NCBI RefSeq assembly: GCF_022549695.1
Contig: NZ_JAKZGS010000004.1
Span: 340,243-404,242 of the forward strand
From: Belliella calami
GTDB lineage: Bacteria > Bacteroidota > Bacteroidia > Cytophagales > Cyclobacteriaceae
Reading direction: 5' to 3'
Length of the DNA stretch: 64,000 nt
The notes below the pieces were generated by a model. That model was not told the origin of the DNA, searched no databases, and saw only the letters and a program-made list of their open reading frames with translations. Shown in pieces: positions 19,801 through 28,616 of the stretch (positions are counted from its first letter, which is position 1; each line of letters begins with the position of its first letter). The translations under genes and the position numbers were made by a program.

Positions 19801-20241
19801 AAGCAATCAGTTCAAAATGCAGTTTACGAGCAAAAGGATCCATTGTTGATCTACAAGTTTGAAGCATTCGAGATGTTCAAGCGATTTGTAGGAAGATTGA
19901 ATGAGGATGTGATCTCATTCTTGGCCAAAGCTGAATTGCCAACCCAAGACCCAAGTCAAGTAAAAGCCGCCCAAGCACCAAAAAGCCAAGAAAATGTACA
20001 GGCTTCAAAAGCAGAAATCGGAAGTACTCTAAATCCTGGAGCAAATAGACAAGCAGCTGCAGCAGTGGCAAATAGACAAGCCGAACAGCAAGTGATAGCT
20101 CCAAGGAAATCTGAAAAAGCTTATGGTAGAAATGACAGAGTCACAGCTCAATATGCGGATGGTACGGTCAAGAAAGATGTGAAATTCAAAAGTGTAGAAC
20201 TAGATGTGGCAGCAGGGAAGTGTATAATAATTGAAGGTTAA
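16864..20241 (+). CDS. secA: Preprotein translocase ATPase SecA
   Basis: 1125 aa motor of the Sec pathway. Walker A GEGKT at 198-202 within 'EMATGEGKT', DEAD-motor sequence 'MIDEVDSVLIDDARTP', preprotein-binding insert, helicase core 2 'NMAGRGTDIKL', scaffold domain. It is longer than the E. coli protein, with insertions typical of Bacteroidota (about 330-500), and the C-terminal CxCxSGKK zinc tail is absent, replaced by a Lys-rich end 'YGRNDRV..GKCIIIEG'. Leads a three-gene run: the SPOR lipoprotein starts 11 nt after its stop and the M20 gene 3 nt after that. Confidence 0.98.
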   Translation: MLEIIAKGLAKVFGTKSDRDIKELTPKVALINQEFEKLKNLSDDELRGKTAEIKSIINSDLKSFDDKIKGFRDQIEALAPDKVHEKDALYNEIDKTEKERDEALEVVLEKVMPLAFAVVKETARRFKEVGSLKVKANLYDKELAVKKANVEIVGEEAIWHNKWMAAGTEVVWDMVHYDVQLIGGMVLHKGNIAEMATGEGKTLVSTLPSYLNALAGRGVHLVTVNDYLAKRDSEWNAPLFEFHGLSVDCIDKYKPNSEERKRAYKADIVYGTNNEFGFDYLRDNMARDAGDLVQGKHHFAMIDEVDSVLIDDARTPLIISGPVPRGDEHEFMDMKPRVSTLVDEQRKLVQGYLSDAKKLIGEKNEKDGGLALFRAFRGMPKYKPLIKYLSEPGIRVILQKTENYYLQDNKRNMPEADEPLLFTIEEKTNGVELTDNGIEVITKKNENPEFFILPDIGVEIAEMEKNPDLDDKEKLIRKEEIIKDYGVKAQRIHTVNQLLKAYCMFEKDTEYILVDGKVKIVDEQTGRVMEGRRYSDGLHQAIEAKENVKVEDATQTYATITLQNYFRMYHKLSGMTGTAETEAGEFWEIYKLDVVVIPTNRPIVRQDRDDKVYKTVREKFNAVADEIVELTKAGRPVLVGTTSVEISELLSRMLTIKKIQHQVLNAKQHAREADVVAEAGKPGTVTIATNMAGRGTDIKLTPESRSAGGLAIIGTERHESRRVDRQLRGRSGRQGDVGSSQFFVSLEDNLMRLFGSERIAKLMDRMGLEEGEVIQHSMISKSIERAQKKVEENNFGTRKRLLEYDDVMNSQREVVYKRRRNALMGERLELDILNIMYDVCSDIIQMAKSTEDLENLRMNIFSSLGIDHPFRAEDLANKDVYALTQELFDASYKSYVSKNERILEKALPILKDVHTQRGATVKEIMVPITDGLKQIGVVVGLESTVTNEGRDLIRAIEKNVTLAIIDQNWKEHLRDMDDLKQSVQNAVYEQKDPLLIYKFEAFEMFKRFVGRLNEDVISFLAKAELPTQDPSQVKAAQAPKSQENVQASKAEIGSTLNPGANRQAAAAVANRQAEQQVIAPRKSEKAYGRNDRVTAQYADGTVKKDVKFKSVELDVAAGKCIIIEG

Positions 20242-20252
20242 AAATTAAAGTT

Positions 20253-20777
20253 ATGATGAAATCATTTTTAAGTGCAGTTGTGTTGGTTTTTTTGCTGGGG
20301 TCATGTAACCTCGTCAAAAAGTCAGGAAGTGACAAAAATGAATTTGATTCATACAAAGAGGATTTATCTACTTCAAGGATTAGCTTTCCTGATTTGAAGG
20401 ATCAAGAGGAGGCTGTTTCTCCGACAGAATCCTTCAATGGAAGTCTTGCTGTTGACGAAGATTTGAATGATGCGTTGAGAAGACTTGCTGATAAAAACCG
20501 CTCAGAAAAGTATTATTCTGGATTTACGGTTTTGGTGTACAGTGGACTAGATAGAGACGCAGCGTTCAAAACCAGAAATGATCTGTACATGAAATTTCCA
20601 GACATCAAAACCGAAATGGAGTACCAACAGCCAAGGTATTTGGTAAAAGTAGGGAAGTTCACTAATAGAATAGAAGCACAAGCTTATTATAATAAACTGA
20701 AGGAAGCATTTCCACTGACAAGGATCATCCAAGATCGATTTCAGAGAAGTGGATATGTGGATTCTGAAGAAAATTAA
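20253..20777 (+). CDS. SPOR-domain lipoprotein
   Basis: 174 aa. Lipobox LLGSC gives a lipidated Cys at about residue 18; acidic low-complexity linker to about 70; C-terminal SPOR domain (about 88-165, 'YYSGFTVLVYSGLDRDAA..' to 'AQAYYNKLKEAF'). SPOR domains bind denuded glycan strands of peptidoglycan, so a role at the division site or wall turnover is likely. It starts 11 nt after secA and ends 3 nt before the M20 gene, so it is almost surely co-transcribed with both. Start may be either Met of the initial pair. Confidence 0.88.
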   Translation: MMKSFLSAVVLVFLLGSCNLVKKSGSDKNEFDSYKEDLSTSRISFPDLKDQEEAVSPTESFNGSLAVDEDLNDALRRLADKNRSEKYYSGFTVLVYSGLDRDAAFKTRNDLYMKFPDIKTEMEYQQPRYLVKVGKFTNRIEAQAYYNKLKEAFPLTRIIQDRFQRSGYVDSEEN

Positions 20778-20780
20778 AGA

Positions 20781-21968
20781 ATGATCAAGGAAAAAATCAA
20801 ATCACTCGCAAATCAGTATAAATCCGAAGTCATTGCCAATAGAAGGCATTTGCATGCCAATCCAGAATTATCTTTTCATGAATTTGAGACATTGGCTTTT
20901 GTAAAAGAGCAATTGTCGAAAATGGGTGTGACAGATTTTGAAGTCAAAGCAGAAACAGGCCTTGTCGTATTGATCAAAGGTAACAACCCAGAAAAAAAAG
21001 TAGTTGCGTTGCGTGGAGATATGGATGCTTTGCCGATTATAGAGCAAAACGACGTTTCATATAAATCAACAAAGCCTGGAATAATGCATGCATGTGGCCA
21101 TGATGTACACACTGCCTCATTGCTGGGAGTAGCCCAGATTTTGAATGAAGTCAAAAGTGATTTTGAAGGAACAGTCAAACTGGTTTTTCAGCCCGGAGAA
21201 GAGTTGATACCTGGAGGTGCTTCTCTAATGATCAAAGACAAAGCATTGGAAAACCCAAGGCCTTCAAGTATAATCGGACAGCATGTGATGCCTCTGATTC
21301 CAGTAGGTAAAGTTGGGTTCCGCAAAGGAATGTACATGGCAAGCGCAGATGAACTTTATATCACTGTAAAAGGAAAAGGAGGTCATGGAGCCATGCCAGA
21401 GACTTTGGTTGATCCAGTTTTGATTGCTTCACACATGATTGTCGCTTTGCAACAAGTCGTCAGTAGAAATGCGTCTCCAAAGATTCCTTCGGTGCTTTCT
21501 TTTGGAAGAATAGAAGCACTTGGCGCTACTAACATCATCCCGAACGAAGTTAAGATTCAAGGAACTTTCAGAACTCTCAATGAAGAGTGGAGAGCAAAAG
21601 CGCATCACCACATGATTAGCATTGCCAAAGGAATCGTGGAAGGAATGGGTGGTGAAGTGGATTTTGAAGTTAGAAAGGGATATCCATTTTTGAAAAATGC
21701 TGAAGAACTTACTGATCGTGCTCAGCACGCAGCTATTGATTATTTGGGTGAAGAAAATGTAGTCGATTTGGATATATGGATGGCTGCAGAAGATTTTTCT
21801 TACTACACACAAGAGATTGATGGTTGTTTTTATCGGTTGGGAACCAGGAATGAAGCTAAAGGAATCACTTCTGGAGTGCACACACCTACATTTGACATTG
21901 ATGAAGATGCGCTGGAAATTGGTGCAGGGTTGATGGCTTATTTGGCTGTGAAGGAATTGGAAGCATAA
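20781..21968 (+). CDS. M20-family amidohydrolase
   Basis: 395 aa cytosolic metal-dependent amidohydrolase, closest in pattern to N-acetyl-L,L-diaminopimelate/IAA-amino acid hydrolases. Motifs: 'RGDMDALP', 'HACGHDVHTA', 'FQPGEE', 'GQHVMP' and C-terminal 'HTPTFDID'. It follows the SPOR lipoprotein by 3 nt, at the end of the secA run. The physiological substrate cannot be read from sequence; the wall-linked neighbour suggests muropeptide or acyl-amino-acid recycling (inference). Paralogous in family, not close in sequence, to the gene at 9406. Confidence 0.93.
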   Translation: MIKEKIKSLANQYKSEVIANRRHLHANPELSFHEFETLAFVKEQLSKMGVTDFEVKAETGLVVLIKGNNPEKKVVALRGDMDALPIIEQNDVSYKSTKPGIMHACGHDVHTASLLGVAQILNEVKSDFEGTVKLVFQPGEELIPGGASLMIKDKALENPRPSSIIGQHVMPLIPVGKVGFRKGMYMASADELYITVKGKGGHGAMPETLVDPVLIASHMIVALQQVVSRNASPKIPSVLSFGRIEALGATNIIPNEVKIQGTFRTLNEEWRAKAHHHMISIAKGIVEGMGGEVDFEVRKGYPFLKNAEELTDRAQHAAIDYLGEENVVDLDIWMAAEDFSYYTQEIDGCFYRLGTRNEAKGITSGVHTPTFDIDEDALEIGAGLMAYLAVKELEA

Positions 21969-22263
21969 AAATTTCAGATAATAATTGATACCAAATATTA
22001 TGGATTTTGTGTTTGATTCGTAAGCTCAATATGATTATTCGCAATCATGCCACTAATCAATTCAACGATTGTTTTTTGGCAAACTGATACTAATAGATAT
22101 TGGATATTTATTGATATTGGTTCGAAATCACATGTTAATTCAATTATTTAGATTCTACTGTTATGGAAACGGATATACATATAAGCAAAATATCTATATA
22201 TATCCTGGCTTATAAATTTCATTAATATTTTATCATTATTTCTGGAGTATTTCAAATCGAATT

Positions 22264-23040
22264 ATGAAAAAAATCAAATCAATCGCACTAGCGCTAGTTT
22301 TAGTGTTGGGAATGCAAACCCAGTCTTTCGCATGGGGTGCTATTGGACATTATGTAATCGGTAAACTTGCCGAATGGCAAATGGATGCCGCGACTGTTGA
22401 GAAAGTAGAGGCAGTATTGAAGCAAGAATCAATCTCTGGCGTAGGTGTTTGGATGGATAACATTCGTTCGGACCAAAAATACAACTATACCAATACTTGG
22501 CATTGGGTGACTACAGTAGACGGAGAATATGATCCAACCATCCAAGAAGAAGCAGGAGATGCTTACGAGGCGTTTTTGAGACTCAAAGAAAGTTTGAAAA
22601 GCGGAAAATTGACTCCAGAAGAAGAAAGAGATCAATTGAGAATGTTGATTCACATCGTAGGAGATTTGCATCAGCCATTTCATGTAGGAAAGCCAGGAGA
22701 TCGTGGTGGAAATGATGTGAAAGTGAGCTTTTTCAACAAGGAAACAAATATCCATGCGATTTGGGATTCCGATCTGATCGAAGGTAAAAAAATGAGTTAT
22801 TCCGAAATAGCGACAGAACTTCAGAAAAGAATCAATCCAAGTTTGGTTGAAAAGTACACCAAAAATTCACCAGCGGATTGGTTGAGAGAAGCAGCTGCCA
22901 TCAGACCAGATATGTATGATATTCCTGAAAATGGTAGGATTGGATACGAGTACATCTACAGGCACTACCACCATACAGAAGAGAGATTGATTGCTGCAGG
23001 GATTAGACTTGCACAGGCTTTGGAAGAGATATATGGATAA
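22264..23040 (+). CDS. S1/P1-family zinc nuclease
   Basis: 258 aa secreted nuclease with a trinuclear zinc centre that cleaves single-stranded DNA/RNA and 3'-mononucleotides. Signal peptide ends at SFA so that Trp24 becomes the mature N-terminus, the residue whose free amino group binds zinc in this family; His29 follows at mature position 6. Other ligands: 'NTWHWV', 'HIVGDLHQPFH' and 'DRGGNDV', 'IHAIWDSD'. Probably salvages nucleotides or phosphate in the periplasm or outside. Single gene with its own terminator. Confidence 0.95.
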   Translation: MKKIKSIALALVLVLGMQTQSFAWGAIGHYVIGKLAEWQMDAATVEKVEAVLKQESISGVGVWMDNIRSDQKYNYTNTWHWVTTVDGEYDPTIQEEAGDAYEAFLRLKESLKSGKLTPEEERDQLRMLIHIVGDLHQPFHVGKPGDRGGNDVKVSFFNKETNIHAIWDSDLIEGKKMSYSEIATELQKRINPSLVEKYTKNSPADWLREAAAIRPDMYDIPENGRIGYEYIYRHYHHTEERLIAAGIRLAQALEEIYG

Positions 23041-23041
23041 T

Positions 23042-23077
23042 AAAAAAGACCGGATTTTGAAGTCCGGTCTTTTTTTG
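23042..23077. terminator. Intrinsic terminator between converging genes
   Basis: Perfect 13-bp stem (23042-23054 with 23063-23075), GACCGGA core, 8-nt loop, A-tract and T-tract. Serves the nuclease gene (+) and possibly the operon ending at 23101 (-). Confidence 0.9.
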
Positions 23078-23100
23078 TTTTAAAATGATTGGGTGAAACA

Positions 23101-24693
23101 TCAGTTTCTGACTTCTATTTTATCAATTGAAGTGCTCCATTCATTGCCGTCAAAAAAGCTATGTCTGATCACATAAGTTCCTGAGAGCTCTGATGGATAT
23201 ATATTATCTATTCCACTTTCAGCTTCATCATTCCAATAGATCAGGTTTCTAAAATCAGGAAAATTTTTATCCTCTCTGTTCGGGTTTACACCTCTATCTC
23301 TCAGTTTGATTTTTGAAGCAAATTTGTAATAATCTAAATATAAAGCTTCTTTTGGTAGCTCAAATCCCCCAAAATCCCCAATTTTTGAGGTAAGGCTGAT
23401 TACACCATCATATGCCTGATCATTGAAATAGAACTTCCTGTTGATCAGATCAATCTTTTCTATTCCCTTTGGGTCAAAGGCTGCGAAGGCATTTGCATCC
23501 ATAATAGGCATATTGTCAATCAACAAGAGCGGATTTTCCTGAAATACAATTCCTGTTGGATCATTCATTACTTTGAAAAGCACATTTCTATTACTTTTTC
23601 TGACATACACTTCTGGAATGTATTCCTTAAGCGTAATTTCTACATTTTCAAATCTGTTATAATCATCAAGGATGTATGTTTTATCTGGTTTGATTTCAGT
23701 ATTGATCAAACCATTGCCCATTGTCTCTGGCTTGTAATAATATTCCTCCACCCTTCCAGCAAGTATCAGATTTTCTAAGAAGGACTCTTGTTCTCTTTTG
23801 AGTTCCAATGCTGGCAATTCAAATCCATCCAAAAACTGTAAATTGAGAAAGGGAGAGATTAATTCAAAATCCATAGCGGAACTTTGATCATATTTTTGAG
23901 CCAAAAGAAAATTTACATCCTTGAAAGAAGCTAGTTCAAAGAACATTTCACCTACCTCATTTGGTTTTGCAATGTTAAAATAGTTTTGCCTACCATGAGC
24001 TGAAAGGTAATATGGCTGGTTTGAGCTCCCACTCCTTACCCGTGCATGTACTACATGACCATACGGTTCGGGTAGCACTTTATCCATTGGAAGTGGCTTG
24101 TAAATATTGTTTGAGATTCTTCCATCATATTTTTCATCCAAAAATGGATTGGAAATTGAAATTGAAAGAATTCCTGATTTGGGGATTTTTATGGTGGATG
24201 AACTGTTTTTTGTTAGCGTACTTTCAGAAATCAAATTACGCTTTGTTTGATCTTTGATGACAATAGTATCCTGCGTTTTAGAATTGGTAACAATAGGTGC
24301 GGGTTTTTCCGGATTGATGATAGTAATCAATTGATTGAACACACCTTTTTCACCAGTAAATGCACTGCTTCTGGTGTAGCACCTGAACAGGTAATGGTCT
24401 GAAATCAAATGAAGTGGTGCTTTAAAGTTGTTTGAACCTTTTCCATTTTCAAGTGGAATAAGCAATTGGTGTACAGATATCCCGTTTCTATTGACAAGTT
24501 CGATGTAAGCCATACTTGGTACGAAAGTCGTATCCGTGGATTCTACATCTATTGAAAACCATATAGGTTCTCCAGTGATGGCGATATTTTTGGATAGATG
24601 AACAAATACTTTTTCTTCCCAATCAAATTGTTGGGCACTTATTTCTAAATTGACAAATAAGAGAATTAAGCAACTGATAATGATTCTTTTCAT
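23101..24693 (-). CDS. Secreted MG2/plug-like protein of a TonB uptake operon
   Basis: 530 aa with signal peptide (MKRIIISC..EISAQ, to about 20). N-terminal beta domain (about 25-120, 'VFVHLSKNIAITGEPIWF') of the macroglobulin MG2-like kind; C-terminal segment (about 355-470) with 'PLLLIDNMPIMDA' and 'FDPKGIEKIDLINRKFYF', a pattern like the plug domain of TonB-dependent receptors. No barrel. Last gene of a four-gene minus-strand operon, 12 nt after the DUF4249 gene. Probably a periplasmic or surface accessory of the receptor; exact function unknown. Confidence 0.8.
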   Translation of the reverse strand: MKRIIISCLILLFVNLEISAQQFDWEEKVFVHLSKNIAITGEPIWFSIDVESTDTTFVPSMAYIELVNRNGISVHQLLIPLENGKGSNNFKAPLHLISDHYLFRCYTRSSAFTGEKGVFNQLITIINPEKPAPIVTNSKTQDTIVIKDQTKRNLISESTLTKNSSSTIKIPKSGILSISISNPFLDEKYDGRISNNIYKPLPMDKVLPEPYGHVVHARVRSGSSNQPYYLSAHGRQNYFNIAKPNEVGEMFFELASFKDVNFLLAQKYDQSSAMDFELISPFLNLQFLDGFELPALELKREQESFLENLILAGRVEEYYYKPETMGNGLINTEIKPDKTYILDDYNRFENVEITLKEYIPEVYVRKSNRNVLFKVMNDPTGIVFQENPLLLIDNMPIMDANAFAAFDPKGIEKIDLINRKFYFNDQAYDGVISLTSKIGDFGGFELPKEALYLDYYKFASKIKLRDRGVNPNREDKNFPDFRNLIYWNDEAESGIDNIYPSELSGTYVIRHSFFDGNEWSTSIDKIEVRN

Positions 24694-24705
24694 GTTTAAA
24701 TTGGC

Positions 24706-25872
24706 TTAGTCTTCCCAAAAATCAGGTCTAATTAAAGTACCACCTCTTTCTGTACAGTCTACACAAAACTTTGTAGCAGCTTGAAATGCAGTTGGGGATG
24801 GTGTGTTTCCTCCAAAAATCGGATTGACAGGCATTAAATTTCCAGAAGTAAAGTAGTCTGCATAATCACGTGGGGCAATAGTATCTGGGCGAATTGCGCA
24901 CCCATCGTAATCTTGGATACTTACAGACCAAGGAGAAACTTCTTGATTTGTGATAAAAATTCTTTTCTCAGTGGCTACTCCCATGCTGATATAACCTATA
25001 GCTGAGATATTTTCATCTCCCACTTTTTTGATATTTCCACCTATCAATGAAGGAAGTGGACTGAATATCCCTCCAATATCCTCGGTGTTTTTACGCATGA
25101 TTTCCCAGAAATCAAAAGCATTTCGATCTATGGCAATTTGCCTCACCAAAATACTGTACTTCAAACCAAGTTTTTCTGAAGAGTTTGGGATCAAATTGAT
25201 CTCTCTATCTAGGATCTGATTGTTACTAAATCTTGCGCTATTTTCTATTATTACGCGCTGAACTCTGTTTTCATTCCAGCAGACTGAGACATTTGTCTCG
25301 GGTGTTACTTCTTCCATTACACCTCTATCAGGAAGATATCTATAAGAAGTCGGAATCGCTGACCGGAAGCGCCAATCTTCCTCAAACTGCCAAAGAAAGT
25401 AGGGGTTTTCTTGACTTCCTTGCGTATTTACTCTGATGGTGACTCCTGAATTAGTACGTCTCCAACTCAATTCAGCTATTTCAGGAGATTCAAGTGGCTG
25501 CATCAAGTCGGAAAGGTATTCATCATTATTTCGTAAGCTTATTCTTAATCTATATTGTTGATTGGAAGGTAAGATAGTGGACATGCTGTATGTGCCTGAA
25601 GGGCTTTCAAGTAATCTCCAAGTTCCATTATTTTCACCTTCTAGTTCCACTAAGGCTCCAGGTTCAACATTGAATGTTGAATCATTCAAATTCCCAGTTC
25701 GGCTCAATCTAATTACAGACCGCTCACCGTTTGTAGCAATAAATCCCTCTACTACCAAAAGATTGGTATCAGCAGGATCAATATTTGGATTATATTCCTC
25801 CCTGCATCCTATCGAGAGGATAGATGCCATCAGTATGAATATAAAGGGAGTTAAGATTTTATACTTTTTCAT
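24706..25872 (-). CDS. DUF4249 lipoprotein, partner of TonB receptor
   Basis: 388 aa surface or outer-membrane lipoprotein, lipobox LSIGC (Cys23). DUF4249 body with early motif 'LLVVEGFIATNGERSVIRLSR' region followed by beta-rich repeats; C-terminus has two Cys in 'CVDCTERGG'. Family members are encoded next to TonB-dependent receptors in Bacteroidota and are thought to act as their lipoprotein partners, by analogy with SusD. The start codon overlaps the receptor stop by one base, so translation is coupled. Confidence 0.88.
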   Translation of the reverse strand: MKKYKILTPFIFILMASILSIGCREEYNPNIDPADTNLLVVEGFIATNGERSVIRLSRTGNLNDSTFNVEPGALVELEGENNGTWRLLESPSGTYSMSTILPSNQQYRLRISLRNNDEYLSDLMQPLESPEIAELSWRRTNSGVTIRVNTQGSQENPYFLWQFEEDWRFRSAIPTSYRYLPDRGVMEEVTPETNVSVCWNENRVQRVIIENSARFSNNQILDREINLIPNSSEKLGLKYSILVRQIAIDRNAFDFWEIMRKNTEDIGGIFSPLPSLIGGNIKKVGDENISAIGYISMGVATEKRIFITNQEVSPWSVSIQDYDGCAIRPDTIAPRDYADYFTSGNLMPVNPIFGGNTPSPTAFQAATKFCVDCTERGGTLIRPDFWED

Positions 25873-28616
25873 TAGATTTTGAAATTGTAAGTAATGAAAG
25901 GAATAGGACGGGCAAATATGGATAGCTGGTATCCCTGAAGCACTCCATTTACCGGTGTGAAGAATACTGAATAGGGATTTTGCCTACCTAAAACATTATA
26001 GACCCCGAGGGACCAAGAAGAGTGTGCTAGTTTTTTGGTTTTGTGATTGCCTTCTAAATTAATAGAGAAATCCATCCTGAAATAATCAGGAATTCGATGG
26101 GCATTTCTTTCAGAGAAATAAATCCTTTCCGAACCAGCATAGTCAAACTTGGCGACAGGTAGCGTGATTGGTCTTCCAGTGTTGTAGTTGAAATTCAGAG
26201 AAGTGCTTACTCTTTTGCTGAGTTCATAGTTCCCCATGACAGTCACATTGTGAGGTTGGTCAAAATTATTTGGATACCAGTCACCATTGTTGATTTTTTC
26301 TGCCTGCTCGTCTGCTGCTGTTCTCAACAAAGATCTAGAGTAGAAATAACTAATCCAGCCATTGAGCTTGCCAGTATTTTTCCTCAACATCAATTCTACT
26401 CCATAAGACCTTCCTTCTGTCTTTAGAATATCCTGCTCTACTTGTTCATTGAGCAAAAGAGTAGCTCCAGATCTATAATCCAAAAGGTTTCTCATGCTTC
26501 TGTGATACACTTCTGCAGAAAATTCATACATGTCCTTTTTGAAATTTTTATAATAACCTAAGGATATTTGATCTCCCCATTGAGGGTTGATATTGTTGTC
26601 TGATAGTTTCCATGTATCTGTCGGAGCTATGGCAGCATTATTTGTCAACAAGTGGATAAATTGTCTATTTGTATTATACCCAATTTTGATAGATGAAGTA
26701 TTGTCCAAAAGGTATCTTGCTCCCAGTCTGAATTCGGGGCCATGATAAGTCTGGATGACTTTTCCAGAGCCAAAACTCTCTTCTCTTTCTAAGGTGTTTT
26801 CCGAAGGAGATTCTCCTTCTTGATAGAACCTTGCAGTATTTGGTCCCAAATAATTGTAGATAGCATACCGAATACCCAAATTCAAATTTAGTTTTTCACT
26901 AATCTCAATATCGTCAGCTAGGTAAAGAGCTGATTCCAATGCTCTCTCAGAATTGACTCTCTGCGGTAAAATCCCAGAATCCAACCCAAAAGGATCAAGC
27001 TGTCCTGGACTGAGTCGATATTCTTGCGAACTTAAACCATAGCTTAGCTTATGTCGAAACCCAACATCTTGTTTAAAATTTAATCGCAAGAACTTCTGTC
27101 TGATTCTGTAACCTAAATTATATGCATTGCTTGGACTGTCCCTACCTTCTATATTGAAATTGTATTCATCCTGACCTATGACCAATTCCGATTCTATGTT
27201 TTCGGAAATAAAGTACTTCCAAGAAGCATTGTAATTGAGATTTTCATAACTAAAAACAGTGTCTGCTTCAAATTGGAAACTGTCTTTACTGGTATAGGCA
27301 TTTAATCTGATTTCGTGTTTGTCAGAAAGACGGTGAGCAATATTAAAATTGAAATCATAGAAATTTGCCCGACCATTGCTGAATGAGGTGTTTTCTTCCA
27401 ACAGATTTAATAGCCAGTCAGAATAGGTAGATCTCAAGCCTACGGCAAAAGTTGTGTTTTCTCCAAGAGGACCATCTACACTCAACCTTCCTGTCAATAG
27501 TCCTATTCCTCCGTTGACTTTTATCTTGTCGGTGTTTCCATATGTTCCGTTTACGTTCAAAACAGAAGATAATCTGCCCCCATATTGCGCAGGAACTCCA
27601 GCTTTGTATAGATCTACTCCACTAATCAAATCTGCATTGAAAGCCGAAAACAAACCAAAAAGATGAGATGGGTTGTAAACAGTAGCATGATTGTAGAGAA
27701 TCAAGTTTTGATCAGCTGCTCCGCCACGGACATTGAACCCTACACTAGCTTCACCAACCGTCTGTACCCCTGGCAAAGAAAGTACGCCTCGGATGACATC
27801 TACTTCACCCAATACTGCAGGGATCTTTTTGATAGTGGACATTCCAAGTTGTTGTATACCCATTTCAGTTCGACCTATGTTGAGGTTTTTTTCTGACAAT
27901 AATAGAAATTCATCCAAGCTGATAATATTCTCCTCAATAATCAGATCGAGTCTGCCATCTGCATTGATCTGTATTTGCCGTTGTTCTACAAAACCACCTA
28001 AGTTTTGTACGAACAAAGTATGCCTACCTTTTGGAAGGGTGATACTAAACTCTCCGTCAGCATTTGTTGATGTGCTCGTTGTTTTGGTTTGCTCGTATAT
28101 CACAGCTCCAGGAACTGGGTTTTGGGTATCATATCCTATCACCTTTCCACGCAAAGTCGCTGATCCAGTATTGTTTCCGTCGGGCTCTCCAATTACATAT
28201 AGCCTATTTCTCGTAAAAGTTCTATCTCCATCAGCCATTCCATCATTAGAAGAAATCTTTGAGTTTTCAGTGAAAAATGTCGGACTTAAGCTGAAGCTAA
28301 GCGCCTTTCCTTTTGTGATAAATACCCTGTCTTCTTTATCTATACTGAATTTGAAATCTGTTTTTTCAAATATCGCATAGAGAACCTCTCTAAGGCTGCT
28401 TTTTTCCATAGAAAGATTGACTTTTATATCTTTCAATTCGGCCTGATCAAAATAGAATGAGTAAGGAGTTGTATTACTTACAGTTTCAGCAAATTCACCA
28501 AAAGTTTTTCCTATGAATGTTCCAGTAATCAACCGCTCTTGCTGAGAAACTTGCTGTGCCAAGCTTAAATTTGATAAACCTAGGAAGGCAATAAGAATCC
28601 ATGAAAATCTATTCAT
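25872..28616 (-). CDS. TonB-dependent receptor with STN and carboxypeptidase-like N-domains
   Basis: 914 aa outer-membrane transporter. Signal peptide to about 20, secretin/TonB short N-terminal (STN) domain (about 28-110), CarboxypepD-reg-like beta domain (about 152-235), plug (about 255-360, 'PGVQTVGEASVGFNVRGG'), 22-strand barrel to the terminal Phe-rich strand. STN domains in FecA-type receptors signal to an anti-sigma factor, but no FecR or ECF sigma gene lies nearby. Overlaps the upstream 28609 gene by 8 bp and the DUF4249 gene by 1 bp. Substrate not evident. Confidence 0.93.
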   Translation of the reverse strand: MNRFSWILIAFLGLSNLSLAQQVSQQERLITGTFIGKTFGEFAETVSNTTPYSFYFDQAELKDIKVNLSMEKSSLREVLYAIFEKTDFKFSIDKEDRVFITKGKALSFSLSPTFFTENSKISSNDGMADGDRTFTRNRLYVIGEPDGNNTGSATLRGKVIGYDTQNPVPGAVIYEQTKTTSTSTNADGEFSITLPKGRHTLFVQNLGGFVEQRQIQINADGRLDLIIEENIISLDEFLLLSEKNLNIGRTEMGIQQLGMSTIKKIPAVLGEVDVIRGVLSLPGVQTVGEASVGFNVRGGAADQNLILYNHATVYNPSHLFGLFSAFNADLISGVDLYKAGVPAQYGGRLSSVLNVNGTYGNTDKIKVNGGIGLLTGRLSVDGPLGENTTFAVGLRSTYSDWLLNLLEENTSFSNGRANFYDFNFNIAHRLSDKHEIRLNAYTSKDSFQFEADTVFSYENLNYNASWKYFISENIESELVIGQDEYNFNIEGRDSPSNAYNLGYRIRQKFLRLNFKQDVGFRHKLSYGLSSQEYRLSPGQLDPFGLDSGILPQRVNSERALESALYLADDIEISEKLNLNLGIRYAIYNYLGPNTARFYQEGESPSENTLEREESFGSGKVIQTYHGPEFRLGARYLLDNTSSIKIGYNTNRQFIHLLTNNAAIAPTDTWKLSDNNINPQWGDQISLGYYKNFKKDMYEFSAEVYHRSMRNLLDYRSGATLLLNEQVEQDILKTEGRSYGVELMLRKNTGKLNGWISYFYSRSLLRTAADEQAEKINNGDWYPNNFDQPHNVTVMGNYELSKRVSTSLNFNYNTGRPITLPVAKFDYAGSERIYFSERNAHRIPDYFRMDFSINLEGNHKTKKLAHSSWSLGVYNVLGRQNPYSVFFTPVNGVLQGYQLSIFARPIPFITYNFKI

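Noticed and set aside
22120..22140. tRNA-like GGTTCGAA stretch
   Set aside because: No cloverleaf or acceptor stem around it; no tRNA found in the window.
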